Positions 51,006-59,677 of a stretch of DNA of 64,000 nt are shown here, in pieces; within the stretch, counting starts at the first letter, position 1, and every line of letters begins with the position of its first letter. Source of the stretch: Bacillota bacterium (GTDB lineage: Bacteria > Bacillota > Clostridia > Christensenellales > CAG-138); assembly GCA_023400985.1 (NCBI GenBank), contig JAEXEN010000001.1, forward strand, positions 1-64,000, in the 5' to 3' direction. Below the pieces are notes generated by a model. It was given only the letters and a program-made list of their open reading frames with translations, did no database searches and was not told the DNA's origin. Position numbers and translations under genes: made by a program.

Positions 51006-53446
51006 TGGCAACGAAGCTTGAAGAATATAACCAAAAAAGAAATTTTAGAATAACCCCGGAACCGGAAGGCGAAAAGGAAAAGCCGGAAGAAGGCTTCCGG
51101 TTTGTGGTCCAGCATCACATAGCCCGCACAGACCACTACGATTTTCGTCTCGAATGGGACGGCGCTCTTCTGAGCTGGGCGGTGCCGAAGGGGCCGTCTT
51201 ATAACACTCATGATAAGCGGCTGGCTGTGCGGGTGGAAGATCATCCCCTACAATACAGAAACTTTGAGGGGACTATCCCAAAGGGAGAGTACGGCGGCGG
51301 AACGGTGATGCTCTGGGATGAAGGTTTATGGGAACCCCATGTAGACGTCGAGGAAGGGCTCCGCGGCGGTTCGCTCAAATTCGTACTGAAGGGAAGAAGG
51401 CTGAAGGGCAAATGGGCGCTGGTTCGGATGAAGCCCAAAACCGGTGAGGCCGACAAAAACTGGCTTTTGCTCAAAGAAAAAGACGCATACGTAAAATCCG
51501 TCGATGGGATATCCGGATTTACCGCCAGCATCCGGACCGGACGCACCATGGCAGAGATTAAAAAAGGCGAGGATGAGAAAATTACGCGTAATCCCTTTGA
51601 GCAAACCGACGTACAGCTTGCTAAGCTTGTGGAAAAAGTTCCCCAAGGTGAGGACTGGCTCTATGAGCTCAAATATGATGGCTACAGGATTTTAGCGTAT
51701 ATTGAAGCGGGCGGCGTTCGGTTCATCACGAGAAACGGTAACGATTATACAAGCCGATTTCAGCATGTTGCAGATACTCTCTCGGACTGGGCTGCCGGAC
51801 GGGCCGCGGTCCTAGATGGGGAAATGGTGATCACGGATGAGCAAGGAAGAACGGATTTTCAGGCGCTACAGAGTTATCTAAAAAACCCCGAAGGCAATAC
51901 CCCGACTTACATTGTCTTTGATCTTCTGGCGCTGGATGGCATAGATTTTCGAGGCCGCCGTCTGATTGATAGAAAAGAAGCTCTGGAAGCGCTGATGAAG
52001 GATACCCCAAAAAGCCTGCGCTACAGCCAACATGTCAGAGGAAGCGGAAAAGAGAGTTTTGCCGCCGCCTGTGGTTTAGGCCTAGAGGGGATCGTAGGCA
52101 AAAAAGCTGATTCCGCTTACAGCGGGACAAGAAACGGCGACTGGATAAAGCTCAAATGCGATAAGAGGCAGGAGTTCGTCATCGGAGGATACACGCTTAC
52201 CGATAAAAAAACGCGAGGGATCAGCGCGCTTCTTCTAGGTATTTATGACAATGAGGAATTAATCTATGCCGGACGCGCCGGGACCGGCCTCAGCCTGTCC
52301 GACATGGAAGAACTTAAAACAAAATTTGAAAGCCTAAAAAGACCGGATACCCCTTTTAAGCTTGCACCGAAAGAGAGATCAAACGAAAAGATCACCTGGC
52401 TTGAACCGGAGCTGGCCGCGGAAATCAAGTTTACTGAATGGACTGAAGATAACCTTTTGCGACAGGCGAGCTTTAAAGGCCTGCGAACGGACAAGGCTCT
52501 CACGGACATTAAAAGGGAAAAAGCGGATGGCGAGATGCAGCCTCGATCATTTGCTAAAGATCTGGAGGAAAATATGGAAGCAAACGGCAACAACATTATA
52601 ATTGAAGGAATTAGGATTACAAGCCCCGACAAGGTGATATTTGACAATCCTGCAATCACAAAAGCGGACGTGGTTCGTTATTATGCACAGGTATCCGAAC
52701 GCATGCTGCCCTATATGAGCCATAGGATTTTAAGCATCGTACGCTGCCCCAAAGGAGTTTCTCAGTCATGCTTCTATAAAAAGCATCCCGGCCCGGATAG
52801 TAAGGGAATCGTTACCATGCCTATCACGAATAGTGATGGTGAAACAGAAAATTACTTCTATATCGAGGGAGTATCAGGGCTTGTTTCCGAGGCGCAGATG
52901 GGTACGCTTGAATTTCATACCTGGGGAAGCCGCATAGACGAACTTGAAAGACCAGATGTGATGGTATTTGATTTGGATCCAGATGAGGGAATGGATCTTG
53001 GTACGGTGCGGCGAGGTGTAAAGGATCTCAAAAGCGTCCTTGAAGAGCTTACGCTTATCTCATATCTCAAAACCAGCGGTGGCAAAGGATACCATGTGGT
53101 CGTGCCTTTAAAGCCTGCCGTATCCTGGGAGACTTTTCATGATTTTGCAAGACGCGTCGCTGATGTGATGGAAGGCAAATGGCCCGACCGGTATACAAGC
53201 AATGTAAGAAAGAATAAGCGGGCGAACAAGATCTTCATTGACTGGATCCGAAATGGACGAGGCGCCACAAGCGTCGCACCCTATTCCATACGGGCGAGAA
53301 CGCAGGCCCGGATATCCATGCCGATCACTTGGGAGGAGCTTGACACGGTCGCCCCGGACGGCGTCACGATGGAAAATGCGCTTCTAAGAGTCGCCCGTGA
53401 TGATCCTTGGGAAGGCTTTTTTCGGAATCATCAGATGCTTAAATAA
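51005..53446 (+). CDS. ligD: Multidomain ATP-dependent DNA ligase LigD
   Basis: 813-aa enzyme of bacterial end joining with three modules in the order phosphoesterase-ligase-polymerase. The PE domain (about 35-155) shows HHIARTDHYDFRLEWDG, LQYRNFEGTIPKGEYGGGTV and ALVRMK. The ligase (about 200-510) has the adenylation Lys in LKYDGYRI, then LDGEMV, EGIVGKK and DWIKLKC. The polymerase/primase (about 535-813) has the metal-binding VFDLDPDEG and SGGKGYHVVVPL. The order is the same as in Pseudomonas LigD. Its likely role includes repair of breaks in spores or stationary cells. Confidence 0.96.
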   Translation: MATKLEEYNQKRNFRITPEPEGEKEKPEEGFRFVVQHHIARTDHYDFRLEWDGALLSWAVPKGPSYNTHDKRLAVRVEDHPLQYRNFEGTIPKGEYGGGTVMLWDEGLWEPHVDVEEGLRGGSLKFVLKGRRLKGKWALVRMKPKTGEADKNWLLLKEKDAYVKSVDGISGFTASIRTGRTMAEIKKGEDEKITRNPFEQTDVQLAKLVEKVPQGEDWLYELKYDGYRILAYIEAGGVRFITRNGNDYTSRFQHVADTLSDWAAGRAAVLDGEMVITDEQGRTDFQALQSYLKNPEGNTPTYIVFDLLALDGIDFRGRRLIDRKEALEALMKDTPKSLRYSQHVRGSGKESFAAACGLGLEGIVGKKADSAYSGTRNGDWIKLKCDKRQEFVIGGYTLTDKKTRGISALLLGIYDNEELIYAGRAGTGLSLSDMEELKTKFESLKRPDTPFKLAPKERSNEKITWLEPELAAEIKFTEWTEDNLLRQASFKGLRTDKALTDIKREKADGEMQPRSFAKDLEENMEANGNNIIIEGIRITSPDKVIFDNPAITKADVVRYYAQVSERMLPYMSHRILSIVRCPKGVSQSCFYKKHPGPDSKGIVTMPITNSDGETENYFYIEGVSGLVSEAQMGTLEFHTWGSRIDELERPDVMVFDLDPDEGMDLGTVRRGVKDLKSVLEELTLISYLKTSGGKGYHVVVPLKPAVSWETFHDFARRVADVMEGKWPDRYTSNVRKNKRANKIFIDWIRNGRGATSVAPYSIRARTQARISMPITWEELDTVAPDGVTMENALLRVARDDPWEGFFRNHQMLK

Positions 53447-53458
53447 TTCGGCCCTGCC

Positions 53459-53812
53459 TTGAATATTGAAGGCATGTTAATCACGACGGCGGACAACCAC
53501 ACAGGCCTATCCATGCTTTATATCTTTCATATGTTTCTTTTTGACCATGAAGCTGGCTCCGCTTTCCGCTCATGCGCGGAAGTATCCGAAGCGCTAAAAG
53601 GATTGTATCTTATTGGGGATGTTGCCCTAGATGAGTATAACGATGCCGGGAATATTGACATAGGTTCGTCCATGCAAACCGCATATGGAGTTATGAGGAA
53701 TACCTTGAAGAAATGGGCGGCTATGAGTTTGATTTGCAGGCACAGCCATATTATGAGGAACATATTCCATGGGGAATGGTTTACCGGGCAGCGGGCAGTT
53801 GACGCGCGATAG
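53459..53812 (+). pseudogene. Degenerate gene remnant
   Basis: The 53447-53946 gap has a 117-codon frame without a good start, and near 53670-53808 another frame encodes a protein-like stretch (YEEYLEEMGGYEFDLQAQ, then YYEEHIPWGMVYRAAG) ending in TGA at 53808. The switch between frames at about 53650 suggests a frameshifted gene fragment of unknown family. There is no ribosome-binding site. Confidence 0.3.
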
Positions 53813-53946
53813 CGGCTGGCCGGATTTAAGCTTTGGTTGCCGATCAGGAGAGCATCATGACCGGTAGCGCAGGCTTTTACATCTGAACTAGGGTCGGAAG
53901 TTACGAGCCGCATATTCGATTTTGAACAACGGTCGAAGTCCAATGT

Positions 53947-55035
53947 TCAATCCAGCAGTACCTTAACAATGCGCTCACAGGCATAGCCGTCCCCGTAAGG
54001 GCTGACCGCGCGGCTCATGCGCGCATACGCCTCGTGATCGCTTAAAAGCTGCAAAAAGCTTTCGTAGACCATATTCTCGTCGGTGCCGACGACCTTCAAT
54101 GTACCGGCCTCCACGCCCTCGGGCCGCTCCGTTACATCCCGCAGCACCAAAACGGGCTTCCCGAAAGCGGAAGCCTCTTCCTGTATCCCGCCGCTATCGG
54201 TGAGTATCATGTGGCAGCGGGCAATGTAGTTGTGAAACGTCATCACGTCCACCGGCTCGATCAGGCGTATTCGCGAACAGCCTTGAAGAAGCTCCGCCGC
54301 CCGCCGCACCACGGGGTTGTGGTGAACGGGGAACAACACCTTGACATCCGGCGTTTCATCCACCGCGCGCCGTACGCCGCGGAAGATGCGTTCCAAGGGT
54401 TCTCCCCAGTTTTCCCTTCGGTGCGCTGTTAAAAGCACCATGCGCGAGCCTTGCGCCCATTCGAGCGCGTCGTCAGAAAAACCGCCGCCCGTGGTGAGCC
54501 TGATTGCGTCGATCACGGTGTTGCCCGTGACGTACACAGTATGCGGATCCTTGCCTTCCTTTAAAAGGTTGCTTTTTGCGTGTTCCGTTGGCGCAAAATG
54601 CCACTTTGCGATAAGCCCCGTCGCCTGCCGGTCGAACTCCTCGGGAAACGGCGCGTAAAGATCGTACGTACGCAGGCCTGCCTCCACATGACCGACAGGA
54701 ATCTTCATGTAAAAGGCGGTAAGGGATGCGGCAAAGGTGGTGGGCGTGTCGCCATGCACGAGCACCGCGTCGGGCGCTTCCTTTTCGTATACGCCGCGAA
54801 GCCCTTCCATGGCCTTGGCGGTGATGTCAAAAAGCGTCTGTCGCTCGCGCATGACGAAAAGGTCATAATTTGGCGCAACCTTAAAAAAGCCGAGCACTTG
54901 ATCGAGCATTTCCCTATGTTGGCCCGTAACGCAGACGATGGTTTTGAAGGAAGGCTCTTTTTTAAGCGCTAACACCAGCGGGCACATTTTGATTGCCTCG
55001 GGCCGGGTTCCAAACACAACGAGTATCTTTTTCAA
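53947..55035 (-). CDS. wecB: UDP-N-acetylglucosamine 2-epimerase
   Basis: 362-aa cytoplasmic, non-hydrolysing epimerase converting UDP-GlcNAc to UDP-ManNAc. Diagnostic segments: FGTRPEAIKMCPLV, CVTGQHREMLDQV, VHGDTPTTFAASL, GHVEAGLRT, FPEEFDRQATGLIA, and LTDSGGIQEEASAFGKPVLVLRD. The product feeds wall polymers or exopolysaccharide. Last gene of the operon behind the GT39-like and NfrB-like genes, which suggests ManNAc is a substrate of the glycosyltransferase. The B. subtilis orthologue is called mnaA. Confidence 0.96.
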   Translation of the reverse strand: MKKILVVFGTRPEAIKMCPLVLALKKEPSFKTIVCVTGQHREMLDQVLGFFKVAPNYDLFVMRERQTLFDITAKAMEGLRGVYEKEAPDAVLVHGDTPTTFAASLTAFYMKIPVGHVEAGLRTYDLYAPFPEEFDRQATGLIAKWHFAPTEHAKSNLLKEGKDPHTVYVTGNTVIDAIRLTTGGGFSDDALEWAQGSRMVLLTAHRRENWGEPLERIFRGVRRAVDETPDVKVLFPVHHNPVVRRAAELLQGCSRIRLIEPVDVMTFHNYIARCHMILTDSGGIQEEASAFGKPVLVLRDVTERPEGVEAGTLKVVGTDENMVYESFLQLLSDHEAYARMSRAVSPYGDGYACERIVKVLLD

Positions 55036-55052
55036 GGAGGCACCTCATTTTT

Positions 55053-56612
55053 TCAGGCTGGCGCGGCGACGTGGGTTTTAAAAATATCCGCAACGCCCAT
55101 GGCGGCAAGGATCGTGAAAACGGGAAGCATAAGGTAGTGGTAGCGGTTTTGGGATTCCACAAGCATATGGAGCGCCGACGTGCCAATGAAAAGCAAAAGG
55201 AATACCTGCGCGGGGCTTTCCGTTTGCCGTTGAAACAGCCGTACGGCATATGCGGCGGAAAAGAAAATGCTCAAAAGGTAAAAAACGTCGTTGCATTGCG
55301 TGAAGCGGTCAATAATGCTTTGTCGCGCGCTCGTCAAAGCGCCCTGCTGTTTCAAAAACAGCGTTGTCCAGGTTGCGCCGTAATCGTCATTTTTCCAAAG
55401 GTACGAAAACTTCTCCAGCATAAGGTTTAAAACATCCGCAGGGTCGCTTTTTAGGCGCGTAAGCGCAACCCCCATGCTTGCCTTGTGCGCCGCCGTGGCG
55501 TTTGCCGCGGCAAACTGTGCGGCAAAAAAATCCGCATCGGACTGGTTCCATGAACCCTTTGCTTCAACGTTAAGGCCCACCATCAAATTGTAGCCAAAGG
55601 ATACGCCGCTCCCCGGAAGCGTATAACCAATGGCGTCGGAAATGCGCGCGTTGAGAAATCCCCCAACCACAAAAAAGCTCACCGCGACCAGCGCCGCGAG
55701 GAACCAGCCCTGACAGGAAGCACGGCTCAACCGTCCGTTGAGCATTTTTTCGCTTTTCGTAAACCGTTTCGTAGAGGGGAGAAGACAAAGCATGGCGGCG
55801 ATGAAGAAAACCGTCGCCAAAGGGCGTACGGCGTTGGCAAATGCCAAAGTAACGCCGAGCGCGACACACACATACATGGCACCCTCTCTGTTTTCAAACC
55901 TCACGGGGTAACTGTACAGGTAGAGGAAAAGACGCGCGCAGATAAGCAGCATGCAGACAAAAACGGGTTCGGAGGCAAGAATGGCGCCGTACAGGAGCTG
56001 CGAAGGCCAAAAAGCCGCCGCGAGGAGCGCCAGTATGCCGGCTAAGCGCCCACCAAGGATGCGGGCGATGCGGTAAACCAAAAAAGCCGAGCAAAGGCTT
56101 GCCACCGCGTTGAGGTAAAGCCCCGCGTAAAGCGAAGGCCCCGTTATACGAAACAAAAGCGACAGCAAAAACGGATAACCGATCACATGCGGAAACTGCG
56201 AAATATACCCAGCGTAGCCCGAGCTTAAGAGCTCGCCTTTTGCAAGAAGCTCCGCTACCTGATAATACGTTTGGAAGTCTGAAGAGGGCGCGATGGGAAG
56301 CGCGTGGATCACCCAAATTCGAAGCGCGGCACTCATCAGGAGTGTGGCGGCCACCATAGCCCGCTCGGCAGCGGCGGCCCGCCGCTGTTTTCCGTTCCGC
56401 AAAAAAGCAAGCTTTCGCCATGATGCGAGCTTCGCGAGCGCGATAACAGCGTAAAGCGCGGCGGCAAAAACCAAAATAGCCGCCCCGCTCCACAAAAAGG
56501 GGGCAGGCTTTGCCTCGCCAAGGTCCGTTATGCCGCAAAAAAGGGTATAAACGGCACAGACCTCGAACAGGGTGAGAATAAAAATGGTGAAGGGATTTTT
56601 CTTGATCGCCAT
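55053..56612 (-). CDS. GT39/ArnT-like integral membrane glycosyltransferase
   Basis: 519-aa protein with about eleven hydrophobic helices, resembling the PMT_2/ArnT (GT39) family. The acidic loop after the second-to-third helix contains the signature SSDFQTYYQVAELLAKGE, where Asp is the usual catalytic base, and is followed by FPHVIGYPFLLSLLF. It should use a polyprenyl-phosphate sugar as donor to glycosylate a lipid, protein or polymer outside the membrane. AAGGTTGAA precedes the ATG. Placed between the NfrB-like and wecB genes with gaps of under 25 bp. Confidence 0.8.
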   Translation of the reverse strand: MAIKKNPFTIFILTLFEVCAVYTLFCGITDLGEAKPAPFLWSGAAILVFAAALYAVIALAKLASWRKLAFLRNGKQRRAAAAERAMVAATLLMSAALRIWVIHALPIAPSSDFQTYYQVAELLAKGELLSSGYAGYISQFPHVIGYPFLLSLLFRITGPSLYAGLYLNAVASLCSAFLVYRIARILGGRLAGILALLAAAFWPSQLLYGAILASEPVFVCMLLICARLFLYLYSYPVRFENREGAMYVCVALGVTLAFANAVRPLATVFFIAAMLCLLPSTKRFTKSEKMLNGRLSRASCQGWFLAALVAVSFFVVGGFLNARISDAIGYTLPGSGVSFGYNLMVGLNVEAKGSWNQSDADFFAAQFAAANATAAHKASMGVALTRLKSDPADVLNLMLEKFSYLWKNDDYGATWTTLFLKQQGALTSARQSIIDRFTQCNDVFYLLSIFFSAAYAVRLFQRQTESPAQVFLLLFIGTSALHMLVESQNRYHYLMLPVFTILAAMGVADIFKTHVAAPA

Positions 56613-56634
56613 TTCAACCTTCTATCGCCGCGCG

Positions 56635-58677
56635 TCAAAAGCTTACGGTGCGGTGTGCTGCGGGCGGAAACTCCTTATAAGCCGTGTGTTCTTCCGAGGC
56701 ACGGGGAACGGCTTTTAAGCCCATGCTCAGCAGGATATCCGGCACGGAAGCGTAATTGTCGATCGCCAGCACGGCCTGCTCCCAAGTGATGAAGCCGTCC
56801 GCATAAAAGCCAGAGACGGCCCGATATGCCGCTATGCCTTCAGTTTTACCGGAAAGCGCGGCAAGGATACCGTGTTTCGTGGTATAAACGAAACGGCAGT
56901 CCTTTGGATCAAGGCCGAGCGCTTCGGGGAGCGCGTGGAGGTCCGTGGCCTCGGTTACGGCCAGAACATAACCCGTTTTCGTTTGCAAAATAGGGTAAAC
57001 CATGAGCCTTTTCAGCGCGGCATCGTCAAAGCGAGCCGCAGGGCCGCCTGTGTATGCGGAAATATCGTTTACAAAGGGCAGGTGCCGTACGCTCGCAACG
57101 GCCTGCGCAAGCTGCGCCTCCGTTACAAGCCCTTCTCTTAAAAGCACCTCGCCGATTCGTACATTTTCCTTGCGGCTCGCTTTGAGCGCAAGGAGAAGGT
57201 TGTCCGCATCAACAAACTGCTTTTCAAGCAGAACGTCGCCAAGGTTTCTGTGGTAACGCACCAAAACGCTTTTCTGCAGAAACGTATGATCGGTTTTGCT
57301 CCATGCAACTTTTTTGTGTTTTTTCCCCACGCTTACGCCGAGAAGGTACAGCTTCCACGCTTTAAGAGTAGCCGTTATATTGATGATATTGCCCCAGACA
57401 AGACGTATGGGCATGAGCGGGGGAAAAAGGCATGAAACCGCCATGCTTTTGAGCCCGTAAAAATTCACGATGGACACCGCGCGCATGAATTGACGCAGTA
57501 CCATCATAAACGTGAGAAACACGCAAAGCGCGTAAGCAAGCGTGTGCTTGGGGTACATTACGGGGATGCCGATAAAAAGCGAAGCGATGTAGTACGCAAA
57601 CACTAGGTAGCCGGGCAGCACGATAAGGTTGCTCAGCTTTGCCTTCAGGTCTTTATACAGCGAGTAGCGCCCCGCCAGGCCCATTGCGCTTGGCTTGAAA
57701 ACTTCGGACAGTTTGAACGACTGCATGGTGATGCCGTAGATCCAGCGCGTTTTCTGCCGGACTGCCGTATGGAAGGTATCAGGGAAAAAGCTCCGCGTGG
57801 CCACATAGTCCCATCGTATGGTGCCGCCATCCATGAGGCGGGGAAGCTTCTCCAGCACGAAATGCGTACGGAACCCCTTTTTTGCAAGGATAAGCGATAG
57901 CTTATAGTCCTCCGTAAGGCTGTCCTCAGGAAAAATGGGCGCATCCCCGAAGCTGTCGAGGATCGCGTGCGATAATGCGTACCCTGTTCCGGCGGAAGGC
58001 ACCACGGCAGACATCGCCTCGCGCGAACCCATCGTTCTATAATGGTTTTCGGCAAATTCATCCGCATAGGTGCCAATGGTCATCTGCTCGAACACCGTTT
58101 TAAGGGTAGGCATTTTTTGTAGAGGAATCACGGGGAACTGGAGCACATCGTAGGAGCCGAGCAGATAGTTGGTGAGCTTGAGCTCATAGGGGTGTACCAC
58201 ATCCTCGGAATCGTGTATGGTAACGGAACTGAACCGCCATTTCTTTTCTTGCTCGAAACGTTTGATGAAGCGAATGATGTTGTTCACGTTATCCGCCTTG
58301 CAGGTGGGGCCGGGACGCGTATTCATAACCAGATGCACGTTGGGATGCGCCGCCTCCAGCCGTCTTACGACGCGTATAGTAGCTTCGTCATTCGGGTACA
58401 CGCCGATAAAAACATGGTACATCGATTGCGGGTATTGCAGCGATGCAAGCATGTTTTCTATCACGTCCCAAATCACATTATCCTCATGCCATGCGGCGAC
58501 CATCACGGCGAGAAGCTTCGGCGGCACAGCGTCGAGCTGCTCGAACGGCAAACGATCGGGCTTGCCGAACCGTATGATGCGCATGATGTTTACAATATCC
58601 CATATGAGATCGTCTATGCTGAAAAGGATGAAACCCGCCGCAACGATCAGCCCTATGGTTTGAACCGTTTGTTCCAA
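56635..58677 (-). CDS. NfrB-like processive glycosyltransferase with C-terminal MshEN (c-di-GMP-binding) domain
   Basis: 680-aa membrane protein. One N-terminal helix, a GT2 domain (about 50-300) with DSED and TED aspartates and QKTRW, the QxxRW motif of processive polysaccharide synthases, then several membrane helices (about 335-440). The C-terminus (about 475-620) is a T2SSE_N/MshEN domain with two repeats: RNLGDVLLEKQFVDADNLLLAL and RIGEVLLREGLVTEAQLAQAV. This architecture is that of NfrB, the E. coli phage-N4 receptor glycan synthase activated by c-di-GMP. Start codon is TTG with AGGAG about 9 nt upstream. First gene of the operon. Confidence 0.88.
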   Translation of the reverse strand: MEQTVQTIGLIVAAGFILFSIDDLIWDIVNIMRIIRFGKPDRLPFEQLDAVPPKLLAVMVAAWHEDNVIWDVIENMLASLQYPQSMYHVFIGVYPNDEATIRVVRRLEAAHPNVHLVMNTRPGPTCKADNVNNIIRFIKRFEQEKKWRFSSVTIHDSEDVVHPYELKLTNYLLGSYDVLQFPVIPLQKMPTLKTVFEQMTIGTYADEFAENHYRTMGSREAMSAVVPSAGTGYALSHAILDSFGDAPIFPEDSLTEDYKLSLILAKKGFRTHFVLEKLPRLMDGGTIRWDYVATRSFFPDTFHTAVRQKTRWIYGITMQSFKLSEVFKPSAMGLAGRYSLYKDLKAKLSNLIVLPGYLVFAYYIASLFIGIPVMYPKHTLAYALCVFLTFMMVLRQFMRAVSIVNFYGLKSMAVSCLFPPLMPIRLVWGNIINITATLKAWKLYLLGVSVGKKHKKVAWSKTDHTFLQKSVLVRYHRNLGDVLLEKQFVDADNLLLALKASRKENVRIGEVLLREGLVTEAQLAQAVASVRHLPFVNDISAYTGGPAARFDDAALKRLMVYPILQTKTGYVLAVTEATDLHALPEALGLDPKDCRFVYTTKHGILAALSGKTEGIAAYRAVSGFYADGFITWEQAVLAIDNYASVPDILLSMGLKAVPRASEEHTAYKEFPPAAHRTVSF

Positions 58678-58720
58678 AGTTTCACGCTCCTAAACATACT
58701 GCCTTTAGTCCTTAAAAAGT

Positions 58721-58750
58721 TTAATACATATCGTCACAATATGCTATCAA
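58721..58750 (-). promoter_or_regulatory. Promoter of the polysaccharide operon
   Basis: On the minus strand TTGATA (58745-58750), an 18-bp spacer and TATTAA (58721-58726), about 45 bp before the NfrB-like start. No riboswitch was recognised in the leader. Confidence 0.5.
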
Positions 58751-59019
58751 AAAAAGTTGTATTTAGGTATAAATTATGGAAAAACCGCCAATGATAATTA
58801 ATCTTGATGATCTGTAAGCCGTCATGGTGTTGGTTTAAAGGTTAAAAGGAACGGGAAGAAAAGGCCACCTTTAGTGATCTTTTCTTTTGTTTTCATCGAT
58901 AAAGTAGATGCAAGGCGCGACGGGCTGTTACCGGAAAAATTCTAGACGATGTCTTCACGACGACGACCTAGATCAATTATTCCACAGGTGCTAAACCAAT
59001 ACTTGAACCATAAAATGAT

Positions 59020-59048
59020 TTGGCGATAAATGATAAATATAGTATAGT
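59020..59048 (+). promoter_or_regulatory. Promoter of the small ORF
   Basis: TTGGCG (59020-59025), a 17-bp spacer and TATAGT (59043-59048), about 50 bp before the 49-codon frame. Confidence 0.4.
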
Positions 59049-59097
59049 TGCGGCGCATTGCCTGCACCCAAGGTGCCGCTAGACAAGAGGGGTGACT

Positions 59098-59247
59098 ATG
59101 AAATACAAGCAATACAATGCAACCCAAGTAATTGATCTTAGCACATCTGTTAGCAAGGTAGAGCAGGCACACAGAATGACTGTTAGCAAAACAGGCTCCA
59201 TTGTAAGAAACGAAGTAATGGGAGCAAACAACATGATTCCTGAGTAA
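59098..59247 (+). CDS. Small ORF (49 aa) of unknown function
   Basis: A short frame MKYKQYNATQVIDLSTS.. ending IPE, with a good ribosome-binding site (AGAGGGGTG 6 nt before ATG), a plausible promoter upstream and the hairpin at 59272-59313 downstream. The product is polar, without membrane helix or Cys. I know no homologue. It lies in an otherwise empty 58678-59320 gap beside the tRNA array and may be a remnant of, or cargo from, an integrated element. Confidence 0.4.
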   Translation: MKYKQYNATQVIDLSTSVSKVEQAHRMTVSKTGSIVRNEVMGANNMIPE

Positions 59248-59271
59248 GAAAAATTCCTTTAAAAGCAAAGA

Positions 59272-59313
59272 GCCGAAAACGCATTAAAAATACCTAATTT
59301 CCAAGGTTTTCGG
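59272..59313. terminator. Bidirectional terminator between the small ORF and the tRNA array
   Basis: Stem GCCGAAAAC/GTTTTCGGC (59272-59280 with 59305-59313). On the minus strand it is followed by CTCTTTGCTTTT and would end the tRNA transcript; on the plus strand CCTTT follows. Confidence 0.7.
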
Positions 59314-59320
59314 CCCTTTC

Positions 59321-59397
59321 TGGCGCGCCTGAACGGATTCGAACCGGTGGCCTCACGCTTAGGAGGCGTGCGCTCTATCCTGCTGAGCTACAGGCGC
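59321..59397 (-). tRNA. tRNA-Arg (anticodon CCT)
   Basis: Complete cloverleaf on the minus strand: acceptor GCGCCTG/CAGGCGC, D stem GCTC/GAGC, anticodon stem CACGC/GCGTG with loop CTCCTAA (anticodon CCT, reads AGG), T arm ACCGG-TTCGAAT-CCGTT, and an encoded CCA end (59321-59323). It is the distal member of a three-unit array driven by a consensus promoter. Confidence 0.97.
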
Positions 59398-59420
59398 ATG
59401 TATTGGATGTATTCAATTTT

Positions 59421-59489
59421 TGTGCCTCAGGTTAAGGGTCGGCCCTTAACTTAGGAGGCGTGCGCTCTATCTTGCTGAGCTAATGGCGC
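59421..59489 (-). pseudogene. Degenerate tRNA-Arg copy (5' half only)
   Basis: The minus strand starts GCGCCATTAGCTC and repeats the 5' half of tRNA-Arg(CCT) almost exactly through the anticodon loop CTCCTAA. After that, similarity stops and is replaced by a perfect 8-bp hairpin GTTAAGGG/CCCTTAAC (59431-59450). The anticodon stem no longer pairs and the T arm is lost. The break at the anticodon loop is where many integrases recombine. Confidence 0.8.
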
Positions 59490-59510
59490 ATTAGATTATT
59501 CGATAAGCTA

Positions 59511-59580
59511 CTCCGTATTCGGAGATTCGTAATCCTTCCGCTTAGGAGGCGGACGTTCCATCCTGCTGAGCTACGGAGAT
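59511..59580 (-). pseudogene. Degenerate tRNA-Arg copy with intact anticodon arm
   Basis: The minus strand CTCCGTAGCTCAGCAGGAT aligns with tRNA-Arg(CCT). The anticodon arm TCCGC-CTCCTAA-GCGGA is perfectly paired, with changes on both sides of the stem relative to the functional copy; CTCCG/CGGAG can still form the acceptor. The D stem has a mismatch and the T arm (TACGAATC) is broken, so it is probably not a working tRNA. Confidence 0.75.
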
Positions 59581-59617
59581 ATAGGCTGAATGCCGCTACC
59601 GCAGCACAGCAATATTC

Positions 59618-59646
59618 ATTATAGGTGGCGCACCTGCGCTTGTCAA
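59618..59646 (-). promoter_or_regulatory. Consensus promoter of the tRNA-Arg array
   Basis: On the minus strand a perfect TTGACA (59641-59646), a 17-bp spacer and a perfect TATAAT (59618-59623). It would transcribe both degenerate copies and the intact tRNA-Arg. Confidence 0.9.
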
Positions 59647-59677
59647 TCGCGAGTGCGTATATAAGGGCTGTTTGCGG

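Noticed and set aside
58678..58800. c-di-GMP riboswitch in front of the NfrB-like gene
   Set aside because: No GEMM-I or GEMM-II consensus could be recognised; the c-di-GMP link rests only on the MshEN protein domain.
59511..59580. Second functional tRNA-Arg
   Set aside because: The T arm does not form, the D stem has a mismatch, and no proper CCA-end context exists, so it was called degenerate.
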